Assembly: GCF_036417845.1 (NCBI RefSeq)
Contig: NC_089980.1
Coordinates: 134,132,516-134,196,515, forward strand
Direction of reading: 5' to 3'
From: Apteryx mantelli
Taxonomy: Eukaryota; Chordata; Aves; Apterygiformes; Apterygidae
Length of the DNA stretch: 64,000 nt
The first letter of the stretch is position 1; every line of letters begins with the position of its first letter. Shown here piece by piece: positions 45,413 through 57,199 of the stretch. The position numbers were made by a program, and so were the translations under genes. Below the pieces are notes generated by a model. It searched no databases. It had not been told where the DNA came from and saw only the letters and a program-made list of their open reading frames with translations.

Positions 45413-48343
45413 ATGGGGGAAGGGGAGAGTTATAGTGACAGGGTAGTTGGCAAAAGACTGCTCAAGTCAGGATGCCTCCAGCAGGTGAATGCAGCCAGGG
45501 AAGTGCGCATGGGATGTGGCTATGGAGGACCCTCTTGTATCCCTCCTGGGAAACCTGCATGCTCGATCACCTCCCTGAAATGCCTGTACACCAATGCACG
45601 CAGCTTGGGGAACAAACAGGAAGAACTAGAGATGTGTGTGCGGTCGCAGGGCCATGATCTCATTGCCATTACAGAGACATGGTGGGATAGCTTGCATGAC
45701 TGGAGTGCTGTCATGGATGGCTACGTACTTTTTAGGAAAGACAGGCCAGGAAAGCGAGGTGGTGGAGTTGCTCTTTATGTGAGAGAGCAACTGGAATGTA
45801 TTGAGCTGTGCCTAGGGGTGGATGAAGAGCGAGTCGAGAGCTTATGGGTAAGGATCAAAGGGCAGGCTAATAGAGGTGACACTGTTGTGGGTGTTTACTA
45901 CAGGCCACCTGATGAGGAAGAGGAAGTCGATGAGGCCTTCTACAGACAGCTGGAAGTAGCCTCACGATCCCAGGCCCTGGTTCTCATGGGGGACTTCAAC
46001 CACCCCGATATCTGCTGGAAAGACAACACAGCTAGGCACAAACAGTCCTGGAGATTCCTGCAGAGCATTGGTGACAACTTCTTGACCCAGGTGGTGGAGG
46101 AGCCAACAAGGAGAGGTGTGCTGCTGGACCTCGTACTAACAAACAAAGAAGGACTGGTGGAAGATGTGAAGGTCGGGGGCAGCCTTGGCTGCAGTGACCA
46201 TGAGATGGTGGAGTTCAGGATCCTGCGAGGAGGCAGCAGGGCACCAAGTAGGATCGCAACCCTGGACTTGAGGAGAGCAAACTTTGGCCTCTTCAGGGAC
46301 CTACTTGGAGGAATCCCATGGGTGAGGGCCCTGGAAGGAAGGAGTGTTCAAGAGAGTTGGTTAATATTCAAACATCACTTCCTCCAGGCTCAAGAGCGGT
46401 GCATCCCTATGAGTAGGAAGTCAAGCAAAGGAGGCAGGAGACCTGCATGGATGAGCAAGGAGCTCCTGGCAAAACTCAACCAGAAGAAGGAAGTATACAG
46501 AAAGTGGAAAGGGAGACAGGCCACTTGGGAGCAATATAGGAATGTTGTCAGAGTATGCAGGGATGTGACGAGGAAGGCTAAGGCCCGTTTGGAATTAAAT
46601 CTGGCTAGAGATGTCAAGGACAACAAGAAGGGCTTCTTCAAATACATCAGCAGCAAGAGGAAGACTAGGGAAAATGTGGGCCCTTTGCTGAATGGAGTGG
46701 GTGCCCTGGTGACGAAGGATGCAGAGAAGGCAGAGTTACTGAATGCCTTCTTTGCTTCAGTCTTTACTGCTCAGGCCAGCCCTCAGGAACCGCAGACCCT
46801 GGAGGCAAGAGAGAAAGTCTGGAGAGAGGAAGACTTTCCCTTGGTGGAGGAGGAGTGGGTTAGAGATCATTTAAGCAAACTTGACACCCACAAATCCATG
46901 GGCCCTGATGGGATGCACCCAGGAGTGCTGAGGGAGCTGGCGGACATTATTGCTAAGCCACTCTCCATCATCTTGGAAAGGTCATGGAGAACAGGAGAGG
47001 TGCCCGAGGACTGGAAGAAAGCCAATGTCACCCCAGTCTTCAAAAAGGGCAAGAAGGAGGACCCAGGGAACTACAGGCCAGTCAGCCTCACCTCCATCCC
47101 TGGAAAGGTGATGGAGCAGATCATCCTGGAAGCCATCTCCACGCATGTGGAGGAAAAGAAGGTGATGAGGAGTAGTCAGCATGGCTTCACAAAGGGGAAA
47201 TCATGCCTAACCAATCTGATAGCCTTCTATGATGGAATGACTGGCTGGGTAGATGAGGGGAGAGCAGTGGATGTTGTCTACCTAGACTTCAGCAAGGCTT
47301 TTGACACTGTCTCCCATAGCATCCTCATAGACAAGCTCAGGAAGTGTGGGTTAGATGAGTGGACAGTGAGGTGGATTGAGACATGGCTGAATGGCAGAGC
47401 TCAGAGAGTTGTGATCAGTGGCACAGAGTCTAGTTGGAGGCCTGTAGCTAGCGGTGTCCCCCAGGGGTCAGTACTGGGTCCAGTCTTGTTCAACTTCTTC
47501 ATCAATGACCTGGATGAAGGGACAGAGTGCACACTCAGCAAGTTTGCTGATGATACAAAACTGGGAGGAGTGGCCGATACGCCAGAGGGCTGTGCTGCCA
47601 TTCAGAGAGACGTGGACAGGCTGGAGAGGTGGGCAGAGAGGAACCTCATGAAATTCAACAAAGGGAAGTGCAGGGTCCTGCACCTGGGGAGGAATAACCC
47701 CATGCACCAGTACAGGTTGGGGGTTGAGCTGCTGGAAAGCAGCTCTGCGGAGAAGGACCTGGGAGTGCTGGTGGACACCAAGTTAAGCATGAGGCAGCAA
47801 TGTGCCCTTGTGGCCAAGAAGGCCAATGGTATCCTGGGCTGCATCAGAAAGAGTGTTGCCAGCAGGTCGAGGGAGGTGATTCTCCCCCTCTCCTCAGCCC
47901 TGGTGAGGCCACATCTGGAGTACTGCGTCCAGTTCTGGGCTCCCCAGTACAAGAGGGATGTGGCACTACTGGAGCAAGTCCAGCGAAGGGCCACAAGGAT
48001 GATTAGGGGACTGGAGCATCTCTCTTATGAGGAAAGACTGAGAGAGCTGGGCCTGTTTAGCTTGGAGAAGAGAAGGCTGAGAGATCTTATCAATGTGTAC
48101 AAGTATCTGAAGGGAGGGTGTCGAGAGGATGGGGCCAGACTCTTTTCAGTGGTGCCGAGCGACAGGACGCGAGGCAATGGGCACAAACTGAAACACAGAC
48201 ACTTCCATCTTAACATGAGGAAAAACTTTTTCACTGTGAGGGTGACAGAGCACTGGAACAGGTTGCCCCGAGAGGTGGTGGAGTCTCCTTCTCTGGAGAT
48301 ATTCAAAAGCCGCCTGGATGCAATCCTGTGCAATGTGCTCTAG
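45413..48343 (+). CDS. CR1 ORF2: endonuclease-reverse transcriptase, 976 residues, intact
   Basis: Second copy of the intact ORF2. The APE endonuclease motifs [14 protein letters not shown] and SDHE, and the RT motifs [18 protein letters not shown] and FADDTKL, are all present. Of the four residues that differ from the unit B copy, this one has R in TNARSLG, which matches the asparagine-arginine form common in CR1 endonucleases, so the C in unit B is probably the newer state. The frame is uninterrupted over 2,931 bp, although the element cannot supply its own promoter because its 5' end is missing. Confidence 0.95.
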   Translation: MGEGESYSDRVVGKRLLKSGCLQQVNAAREVRMGCGYGGPSCIPPGKPACSITSLKCLYTNARSLGNKQEELEMCVRSQGHDLIAITETWWDSLHDWSAVMDGYVLFRKDRPGKRGGGVALYVREQLECIELCLGVDEERVESLWVRIKGQANRGDTVVGVYYRPPDEEEEVDEAFYRQLEVASRSQALVLMGDFNHPDICWKDNTARHKQSWRFLQSIGDNFLTQVVEEPTRRGVLLDLVLTNKEGLVEDVKVGGSLGCSDHEMVEFRILRGGSRAPSRIATLDLRRANFGLFRDLLGGIPWVRALEGRSVQESWLIFKHHFLQAQERCIPMSRKSSKGGRRPAWMSKELLAKLNQKKEVYRKWKGRQATWEQYRNVVRVCRDVTRKAKARLELNLARDVKDNKKGFFKYISSKRKTRENVGPLLNGVGALVTKDAEKAELLNAFFASVFTAQASPQEPQTLEAREKVWREEDFPLVEEEWVRDHLSKLDTHKSMGPDGMHPGVLRELADIIAKPLSIILERSWRTGEVPEDWKKANVTPVFKKGKKEDPGNYRPVSLTSIPGKVMEQIILEAISTHVEEKKVMRSSQHGFTKGKSCLTNLIAFYDGMTGWVDEGRAVDVVYLDFSKAFDTVSHSILIDKLRKCGLDEWTVRWIETWLNGRAQRVVISGTESSWRPVASGVPQGSVLGPVLFNFFINDLDEGTECTLSKFADDTKLGGVADTPEGCAAIQRDVDRLERWAERNLMKFNKGKCRVLHLGRNNPMHQYRLGVELLESSSAEKDLGVLVDTKLSMRQQCALVAKKANGILGCIRKSVASRSREVILPLSSALVRPHLEYCVQFWAPQYKRDVALLEQVQRRATRMIRGLEHLSYEERLRELGLFSLEKRRLRDLINVYKYLKGGCREDGARLFSVVPSDRTRGNGHKLKHRHFHLNMRKNFFTVRVTEHWNRLPREVVESPSLEIFKSRLDAILCNVL

Positions 48344-48611
48344 GTGACCCTGCTTGAGCAGGGGGGTTGGACTAGATGATCTCCAGAGGTCCCTTCCAAC
48401 CTCAGTGATTCTGTGATTCTGTGATTCTGTAACGGTCTCAAAGGCAGTGGTCCCTGACTGAGCTGTCCTCTACTGTGGGTAAGACTGTGGGTAAGACGCA
48501 GCTGTTTGCCAGCAGGCTGGCAGAAGCACCAGGCAATGGTGACCACCAAAGAGAAAGCAGGGCACTATCACCATCACTTCCACTGTGGCCAAGCTGTGCA
48601 AAGGAAAAGGT

Positions 48612-48684
48612 CGAGCCTGCAAGGAGTCAAACCTGCAGTCTCCTGATCCGTAGTCAGGTGTGTTGTCCATGGCACCACTGGCCC
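48612..48684 (-). pseudogene. tRNA-Arg(ACG)-derived sequence
   Basis: Counterpart of 8180-8252, with anticodon ACG and broken T stem. Confidence 0.75.
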
Positions 48685-49091
48685 TGGCCATCCTGGCATC
48701 CTGGTGGGCTACATGTGGCGTGCTGAGGCACAGTGATGCTGACATGGAGGGGATGTGGAGTTAGAATCTGAGATGGTCAATGCATTAAAAAAAAAAAAAG
48801 TTTGCAAGAAAACTCTGGTCCGACCTCCAGCTCAAAGTACAATCATTTTCAACATCAGCTAAGGATCAGATTGCTCAAGGCCTGATTAAGCTGAGTTTTG
48901 AATTTCTCCAAGGATGAAGAGTCCCCATCCCTCTCAGCCCCCATTCTAGGTCACCCTCCTGCTGAAATTTTCTTATATTTAATTGGAATTTTCTTCCATA
49001 GCATTTCTGTTTGTTCCCCTCATCTCTTTGAGAAGAGTCTCATTGCAGCTACTCTATAGCCACTCATTACATAGCTGTAGACAGAAGTCTG
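48685..49091. other. No gene recognised; AT-rich flank
   Basis: Counterpart of 8253-8655. Confidence 0.4.
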
Positions 49092-49890
49092 AACACAGAA
49101 TCCCTGAGCTTGGAGATCATCTAGTCACCTCTGGAGAATGTCTAGTCCGACCCTCTTAGGGTCGTCTACAGCAGATAGGTCCAAGGACAGAGACTGCCAA
49201 ATTTCTCTGGGCAACCTGTCCCAGTGTTCAGTCACCCTTACAATAAAAAAAAAAAAAAAAGAGAGAGAAAAAAAGTTTTTTTCTTATGTTTGAACAGAAT
49301 TCATTGTATTTCATTTTGTGCCTGTTGCCTCTTGTCCTGTCACTGGGTACCACTGAGAAGAGTCTCTGTCTTCCTTACACCCTCCCTTCAGATATTTAGA
49401 CACACTGACAGGATCCACTCTGCGCTTTGTCTTCTCCAGGCAGAACAGTCCCAGCTCTCTCCGCCTCTCCTCATATGAGAGATGCTCCAGTCCCCTAATC
49501 ATCTTAGCAGCCGTCCACTGGACTCGCTCCACTAGGTCCGTGTCTTCCTTGCACTTGGGAGACCAAAACTGGGCGCAGCACTCCATACGTGGCCTCAGCA
49601 GTGCTGAGCAGAGGGGAAGGATCACCTCCCTCCACCTGCTGGCAGCACCCTTCCTAACGCAGCCCAGGGTGCTGTTGGCCTTCTTTGTCACAAGGGTACA
49701 GTGCTGAATCATCTTCAGCTTGTTCTCCAGGAGCCCCTGGCTCTTTTTGGCAAAGCTGCTTTCCACACCCTGCCACTGCAGCCTGTCTTCATACATAATG
49801 TGCTCGAGGCCCCTGACCATCCTTTTGGCTTTGCATTGGGCTTGCTGCAGTTTGTCAATGCCTTGCAAAGTCCTGCACCTAACACAGACT
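49092..49890 (-). mobile_element. CR1 relic, ORF2 C-terminus plus 3' end, with a second CR1 piece
   Basis: Counterpart of 8660-9460. The tRNA-Trp head that follows in unit A is deleted here; the junction is near 49893. Confidence 0.8.
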
Positions 49891-50138
49891 AGCCCTGGGC
49901 CTGCTACCACGGACTCTGCCAGTCACTGACTCCTTGCCAGATCTTCTGCAGGTGTTCTCACTACAGAGCCTCAGCAGGATTTCGGGCCAAAGGTCACTTG
50001 GTTAATTCTCTGTATCTTGCAGATCTTATTGCCATGGTTATTATTGACATCCCTTATCCCCTATGCCTATATGTACTGTAAATGGGCGTGAAGCTTGGTC
50101 CCCTAGATGAGAAAGCAAACATTTCATTTTTTAAAGCC
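49891..50138. other. Gene-free flank
   Basis: Matches 10110-10350 of unit A, including the stretch of about 110 bp missing in unit B. Confidence 0.4.
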
Positions 50139-50144
50139 TTTATT
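50139..50144 (-). terminator. Candidate poly(A) signal of gene D
   Basis: AATAAA on the minus strand, about 890 bp beyond the stop of copy D. Confidence 0.4.
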
Positions 50145-51033
50145 GCTGCATGATGTTTTGGTTCTGAGGTGCATATTGAATCATACAGATTCTGGCAGAG
50201 TTTTCCATCATCTCATGCATCAGGTGCCAAGGAATGTCCTATCTTGACTTGGTCCTTGCCATTTTGAGCAGGGAATGATAATATTTGATTCTGGTAAATG
50301 CTGGGCAAGAGCATAGGGAAGGTGGGACAAGTTTTGGAGCTGCCAGCTTGGAAATTGTCCTTTTTGGAACACAAATACAACACTGTTGATTAATCACTGC
50401 CTAATTTTCACACACAATAGGTTATAGACAGCACTTTTACATCTATTTGTACAGAGTCACACACAAGTCTCTCTGCCCCACCTCTTCTGGTGGAGGAATG
50501 TGACATCGCAAGCTGATGACGACTTCAGGAGAGCCTCTCAAGAAAAAAATGCTCCTGCAAAGCTAGCTTATTCTTTGTCCATTGAAAGTAAAATATTTCA
50601 AAGGATAGGCAAGACATTGTTTTTACAACCTTTACTTTGGAGAGTGCCCAGAGGAGAGACAGGCTATTTAAACATAGGATGCTTTTCCTTGCTGGATGTG
50701 CTCCCAGGCGCCCAGTTCTGGAGGCTTTTTGCGCACCTTTTCCTGCAGTTGGCCAAATGGCATGACATGGAGTGCTTTTTGATGGCTCTGCTAGGTGTCT
50801 GCTGCTGTCCTCAGTGCGCTTGGTGGAAGAAGCCTGGGGCCTATTTTAAAAGTTATTTTGTGGAGTAGAGGGTGAAAGCAGTGTGGAGCAGGTGAAGACG
50901 GAGGCATGAGATGAGGAAAGTAGCTCTGCAGGGAGCAGCTGGAGGATGTTTTGGGTATAGAGAGCTGTGTGATAATTGTGAAGGCAATCTTGAAAGGTGT
51001 TTTATCAAGTGCCTCCTTCTCCAGCCTTAGCTG

Positions 51034-54000
51034 TTACTGAAGAACTGGGAAATTGCCCTCACTTTTGCTCAGCTCCTGCTCCCTGCTCATGCCTTCAAAA
51101 TTGTCCTCACTTTCACTCGGCTCCTGCTCCCTGCTCGTGCCTTCGTAGTTGCCCTCACTTTCACTCAGCTCCTGCTCCCTGCTCGTGCCTTCGTAATTGC
51201 CCTCACTTTTGCTCGGCTCCTGCTCCTTGCTCACGCCTTCAAAATTGTCCTCACTTTCACTTGGCTCCTGCTCCCTGCTCGTGCCTTCGTTATTGCCCTC
51301 ACTTTCACTCAGCTCCTGCTCCCTGCTCGTGCCTTCGTAATTGTCCTCACTTTTGCTCGGCTCCTGCTCCCTGCCCATGCCTTCGTAATTGCCCTCACTT
51401 TTGCTTGGCTCCTGCTCCCTGCTCGTGCCTTCAAAGCGGTTGTGCAAGGACAGGTCCGGCTCTGAGAACCACCTCTGCATCCTGCTGATGTCATTCATCA
51501 CATTGCTCAGGGCAGGGGCAGAGACGCATTTTGGATATGGTCTGCTGAGACTGCTGCTCCTGCCGTTGGGCTGCTCCGTCTCCAGTGTAGGGGTGCTGCC
51601 TTCAGCTCCCGCCTCTGGGCTGCTGCAGGCAGAACCGTCGTGCTGAGGAGCCCCTGGGTGTGCTGTGGGGAGAAGGAGCCTGTTAGGTGCTTTTTAGGTA
51701 CTCTCTGAAGATACCAGGGGACTTTCCCTGTGCAACCACACACTTCACCAAATACAACCTTCCTGCCGACGAGCTAGAGGAGAAGTTAAGGAGGCAGAGA
51801 GGGCAATGTCCTGCGAGAGTGCAGTTCTAGGCCATAGGCAGCATCTAGGTGAGGAGCAGAGCTGTGCAGACGTTTACCATCTGGCATGGGTGTTGTTTTG
51901 TGAGTGTTGTCCTTCTGAGCTCCTGGAAAGCGTTCCAGGAGGCAAACGCTGCAATACCATATTAAACCCTCTGCACCTCTCTGCATGGCCACAGATGTCT
52001 TCCGATATGCAGTGAAAGAATGCAAAGCAGCAGCCCTGGCCGGGGACAATCATCAGTGCATCCTCCTACCTGTGGAGCTGTGTGTGTGCTCCGGTGACTC
52101 CTCGGCCGAGGGACTGAAGGGCAAGGCGATGTGCTCCCCAAATAGTGCTCGGCAGTTGTCTATTAGGAACTCGACCAGTGCTGTCACCTGCCCACAGAAA
52201 ACCACGGATTTAGAGATTTGCCTGTGCCGTTGCAGAGAGTGCCGGTGAGGGGCGCCCCCAGCGTTCAGAGGTGCTGCTTTGGTGAGCTTTTGCAAGGGCA
52301 GGGGTCTCTGTGGGCATGGCGCAGAGCTGCCCCCAAGGCGGTAGCGAGGGGGTGAATTCAAGAGACCTTGTCATTGCGCTCCTTCAGCACTGCCAGCGGG
52401 AGCCCGTTGTCCGTGCCGGGGCTCAGCAGGTTTGGCCCCACGCAGATGGCCAGGTTGCTGGTGTCCATCCTGCTGGTCTCCACGTTTTCGCTGATGTGAT
52501 GGAGCACAGCAAGCAAGCGCTGGAGCAAGAGGAGGTTTGCTCTGGGCAGGCTGTCAGCCACCCTGGGGAACACAAACAAAATGTAACATTAATGCAGGGT
52601 GCAGGAGCTGCTCCTTCTTCACTGGAGCAATTTTCATTTCAACTCACAAGAAATCATGCTTCCTCATGTTTTGTAGAGCAATCTTAAACACCTTGAGGAA
52701 ATGTTATTGCCAGAGAAGTGTTTTTCTGTGCCACTTGCCCTCAGAACCAACCCCCACAGAAGCAATAGCAAGCTGACAGAAACAACAGGTTTTTACATGA
52801 GATTCCCAGTTTCCAGAGAAGTCCCTGGCCTCTCTCAGCCCCTCCAGAATGGTGGCACTGGTTACAAAACTCACCGTTTCAGTTCATCAGTTTTCTCCTG
52901 CTGGCTTGGCTTCTCCAGCGCTAGCATCCACTCGTCATAGAGGTTGTCCGAGAGGAGTTTGGAAGGGATATTTCGGAGGAAGTCCTGCAAGGCCAAGGAA
53001 CTTAGATGAGGCTCTGGACACTACCAGTGAGCAGAGGGGGAGCATCCTCATGACTTGGGCTCCCTTGGAGGCAGGTTGCTTTGAGCTCCTTGCTCCCAAA
53101 GGTGCTCCTGAGCACTGAGAGTGCAGCGGGCTGCGTGAGTACGTGCCAAGTGCAGTGGTGTGAGTGCAGGAGCAGGAGCCAGCTCATATCTGAGCCTTTG
53201 GTCTGGCCCTGCATCTCAGTAGTCCTCAGTGAGGAGCAGGTGGAGGAAGTGAGTTTGCCATGGGCATGCAGGGAATCCAGGGCGGAACTAGGGGAACTGA
53301 AAATCCAGTTGAGAAGAAAAATGCCCAACTGTGCTCAGCCTGAACCCCTGAGTTTGGCTTCAGTAGGGTTTTAGCTTTGAGTGCCACTGAGGTCAATGTG
53401 GGCACTCAGGTGGGCCCTTGCAGGTTAGCCACGTGCTCTGAGAGCTAAAAGTCAGAGGACTTCACCTTCAGCACCACTGCCAAGAGGTGCACAGGTTTGC
53501 TGTCCAGGTCAGCGTTCTCGCCCTGGTTCAGGACCTCCTTCAGCTCCTTGCGGGCCTTCTCGCTGGCCGCTATCCTGAAGATCCCCTCAGTGGCAGGCCC
53601 TTTCTTATACAGTATATCCAGGAGATCCTGCAGGAAGATAGGGACAGTTTTGGTCTTGCAGGCACACTCTGCTTTGCTTGGCTTAGTAGCTCCTTCTTGT
53701 TCCACACAGATTGCACTGGCAGGAACCTGCTATTTCCTAATGCACCCTCTTTTTGCACTGGGGAACCCCCCTGACTTCAGTGGAGTCCTCAAGCCACCAT
53801 GTTCGAATCCCCTCCTTCCCAAGCCAGCCTCGATGCCCGGCAGAGATTGCTTGCAAGAGAGAAAAGCCTCTCTGCTGGAAAAGCCAGCTCTGCGGGGAAA
53901 CTCTCACAAGAGCATCTTTCACCCAACGATAATGTTCATTGCCAGTCCTCGACTGAAGCCCTGGATGCTTCTGCTGCTGAAAGATTCCTTCAGGTGACTT

Positions 54001-56725
54001 CTGTCACACCACAGACATGCACAAGGGCTGGGCATGCGGCCTCGCACGAGCAGCCAGGATGCCTCCGTCCCCAGGCTTGCTTACCTGCACTGGCTGGGGC
54101 AGGCCACCATCCTCCCCGCAGACGACTGCCAGAGGCTGGCCAAAGAGAGCCGCCCTGGGGCCAGAGTCGAGCTGCCCTGGGCGGTCCCCGCTGGCAGAGG
54201 CTCCTCGCCGAGCAAGTGGCCATGATATCAGCGGCCTTCTTGCCTTCGCTCCCTCTGCTGCAAGCAAAAGCAAAGCCAAGCTCAGTGTAGAAGATGCGGC
54301 GGAGAGAGCCGGACGGTGCCGCTTGTGTGTGTGCGGCGCCCTGTGCTGCAGGGTCTCCTCCAGCTTGTGCAGAGGCGCAGAGGTTTTGCATGGTGGGAGG
54401 GAACAAGCAGCGTGTCAGAAGGCAGCTGCTCCGTCTCTTTCTCAGACTCACCAGGCAAGTGGCCAAGGCCCTCTTGCACGTCGGGAGGGTCCGAGCGGGG
54501 GCATTTCTTGGCGTCAGCCTGCTGCGAGAAACGGGTGAAGGTCACAGAGGTGCCCCTCAGCAGCCGGGGCCGCGAGGGAGTTGCTGCAGCGACGCAGGCA
54601 TCTGCGCGAGGCTCCCGGGCGAAGCGGAGGGCGCCCAAGGCCCGCGGAGGAGAGGCCGGAGGTGCGGGCCCGACGCTGCCCCTCTGTGCCACGGGGGCTG
54701 TGGCAAAGGCTCCTGCGCAGCCAGCGCCCCCGAAGCGGCCCTGCAGCCCGCAGCCCCCGCACGGCTGGAGGCTGCTGCTTCGGTGCCCAGCAGCCCCAGC
54801 GCGGCACGAGGGCTCTGCCCGTGGCCGCGGGGACGGTGCGCCCTGCCGCGCTCTGCCTGGCACGAGGCATTTGCTGCCTTTGCCCGCCCCGGGGAGCCGC
54901 CCCAGGGGCTGAGCTAGCGCGCGTGCACAGGCAGCGCGGGCAGGGAAAGGGAGCCCTGCTCACCTCTGCCGAGATCAGCGTCTCCACGGTCGCCGCCGTC
55001 AGCGACACCTCCTAGGCGAGAGAGCAAAGAGGCGCCGTGAGGAACTGGCCAGCTTTGGGCGCCTTTGGGGAAGCCGAGGCGCTGTCGGGGCGCGGCGGGC
55101 GGCGTGAGGACACTTACGGGACGGCAGAAGCCGACGAGCTCGGTGAGGAGGCGCAGGGAGGGCAGTCGGGTGAGCCTGGCTCCCGGGGCTCCTGGGCTCT
55201 GCCTGTGCACAGGGAAGGGCACGCCAAGAGCTCTGTCAGCGCCAGCCCTCGCCGCTCTCTGCTGCCAGCCAGCCCCGCGCTGCCGAGGGACCCCCAAGCC
55301 CGAGAGCCTGCGGCAGCGCTGGCTGGGAGCAGCGCTCTGCGGCGCCCTGCCTCCTGCTGCCCACGGGCCTCCTCCTCGTGGGGACGGACGGCAGCGACTC
55401 GGGGTGCCCGCGCCTGCCGGCGAGGAGCTGCGGTGACAGCTCCTGGGCTCGGTGGCGACTGCGACCGCGAGGCTGAGCAAGTCCCGCCGCTGTGCCCAGG
55501 AGCTGCCCTGGGCGGCGGGTGCCCCTTTCCCCAGCGACGTTCCGGTGTTTCTGCGTGCAGCTCCGCCTGGAGCACTCGCCCGCTCTCAGCCCTACGGCGG
55601 CACGTGGAGTTCCCCGGCAGAGCTTACCGGAGCATCGTGTCCAGCCAGAGCTGCTTCACCTCCTGCGACCTGCAGCGCAAAGGAGAAGCGGCCTCAGCCC
55701 ACGCTGCTGCTGCTGCTGCTGCTGCTGCTCCTGCGTGGGACAGAGCTGGCCCCAAACAGCTCTCGCCCCCGTGGGCAGAGTGCCAGGGCCAGGGCTGAGC
55801 CGTGCGGGGCAGGAGAGGGGCTCGCGCGGGGCCCTGGCAGGTGTCGCCCAGACTCACCCAAAAGTGACCACGCAGAGGTCGCTGGGCCAGACGAGGATGA
55901 GGGTGCGGCTGCACTTGAGGCCGAAGACCTCCTCCTCCTCCTGCTCCTGCTCCTCGTCCTCAGGCCTGGCCGCGGCCGCCTCCTCGCTGCACAGCACCCA
56001 GAGCTCGCTGAGCCGCACGCGGTGCTGCAGGCGGAAAGTGGGGCCGCATCTGCCGGGAGGAAGAGCAGGGACTCATCTGTGGGTGTTTGCCGTGGGGGCA
56101 ACCCCAGCTGTCCCCCATGGCAGAGCCGTTTCCAGGGGCAGAGCCATGGGAACGGTGGCCCTGAGCCGCGGGCAGCAGCAATGAGCCTCCTTCGCAGCAC
56201 ACACGCAGAGGACTTTGGAGAGGTCAGTGTAGGGCAATGATAGCAGCGGGATGCTTGGTGAAGGCTTGCAGAGGAGAAGGACAAGAGCAGGAGCCTGTCG
56301 TGTTCTCCTTGCACCTCCCCTCATTAAAGACATGCTTTGTGCATTCATGGATCCCGCAGGACCCCTTGGGGCGAGGAATGTGCCTGGGGACGGGTGGTGG
56401 AGGCCGAGGCGGTGTCGGGGAGGAAGGAGGGCTGCGATGGCTGCTCTTACTTGAAGCTGGCGATGGCGACGGCGTGGGGGAAGAGCAGCAGGTGCCTGCG
56501 GCGCGTGCGCTGGTGCCGCGTCACCTGCGCACGGAGGGCGAGCAGGAGCTGGGGGCTGCTGCTGGAGACGAAGGCGCCGAGCGGCGGCGGGGGCCGGGAG
56601 GCTGCGCGGCCCCAGAGGCGGCGGCGGGCGCCAGGAGGCGCGGGGCCGGGGGCCCCGGGCTGTGCCCGCGTGCCGGCAGCGGGGCCGGCAGCGCCCCGGG
56701 CGCCGCAGCAGCTGGCCTGGCCCAT
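51034..56725 (-). CDS. TAGAP-like: TAGAP-like Rho GTPase-activating protein, copy D (complete)
   Basis: Exons 56451-56725, 55858-56049, 55628-55669, 55118-55175, 54964-55011, 54452-54518, 54085-54257, 53466-53627, 52875-52984, 52367-52562, 52070-52187 and 51034-51662 join in phase to 689 residues. The domains are as in copy B. In the RhoGAP domain the arginine finger R303 is kept, but the next residue is I (EGIFRIAAS against EGIFRRAAS), and DLLDILYKKG replaces DLLA(L/I)LYEKG, so GAP activity or specificity may differ. The C-terminus has eight repeats and then FPVLQ, five residues beyond the stop used in B and C. This end resembles human TAGAP (SEGDFPVP), so D seems to keep the older end and B and C a newer TAG. 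Intron 7 is the long form shared with B. Confidence 0.87.
51049..51432 (-). repeat. 48-bp coding minisatellite, 8 copies (gene D, exon 12)
   Basis: Exactly eight 16-residue units. The unit order differs from gene C (for example EGMGREQEPS and EGVSKEQEPS occur only here), so the two arrays did not simply copy each other. Confidence 0.93.
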
Positions 56726-56920
56726 GGCGCCGAGGCCGGGCGGACGGCTGCGGTGCGGCCGTGTCCCGCGCCTGCGTGAGGCTGGAAGCGCGTCCCTGTG
56801 CCGAGCAGTGCTGCCGGGCTGGGAGTCACCTCCGCCTGTGCTGCGCCGTGCTGGCACAGTGCCCACCCGGGGTACACGCTGCTGGCCGTGGCCAGGTCGC
56901 CGCGGTGCCGCCGCGGCACA
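54085..56920. promoter_or_regulatory. CpG-rich block over exons 1-7 of gene D
   Basis: Same block as in A-C, bounded by the CR1 relic at 56941. It is the likely promoter region of copy D. Confidence 0.5.
55704..55727. repeat. CTG trinucleotide repeat in intron 2, 8 units
   Basis: Eight CTG units here against six in A (3608-3625), B (15750-15767) and C (35723-35740). It lies between exons 2 and 3, so it is not translated in the model given. Confidence 0.85.
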
Positions 56921-56940
56921 TTGTGATGCACCAGCTGGGC

Positions 56941-57199
56941 CCACAAAGGTGCATTGCTGGCTCGTGGTCAGCTTGTTGCCCACCAGGTCCTTTTCTGCCA
57001 AGCTGCTTTCCAGCAGCTCGGCCCCCAGCCCGTCCTGGTGTTCTTCCTCCCCAGGGGCAGAACTTTGTGCTTCCTTTTGTTGAACTTCAGGAGGTTCCTC
57101 TGCCCGTTTCTCCAGCCTGTCGAGGTCCCTCTGAATGGCAGCACAGCCCTCTGGGGTGTCAGCCCCTCCTCCTAGTTTTGTATCATCAGCAAACTTGTT
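56941..57199 (-). mobile_element. CR1 relic, reverse-transcriptase segment
   Basis: Same insertion as 4839-5097. Confidence 0.8.

Larger units (their letters stand above)
45170..48430 (+). mobile_element. CR1 LINE, 5' truncated, ORF2 intact (3,261 bp)
   Basis: Same insertion and same length as 25195-28455, with identical end points against the unit A empty site. The two copies are nearly identical, so the B/C duplication of this segment, or conversion between the units, is recent. Confidence 0.95.
31895..51788. repeat. Tandem segmental duplication, unit C (19,894 bp)
   Basis: Complete unit holding gene C, the ERV-L fossil, the tRNA-derived cluster, the long CR1 and the fuller second CR1 relic. 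It lacks the tRNA-Trp copy equivalent to 9513-9584 and about 420 bp next to it. Confidence 0.95.
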
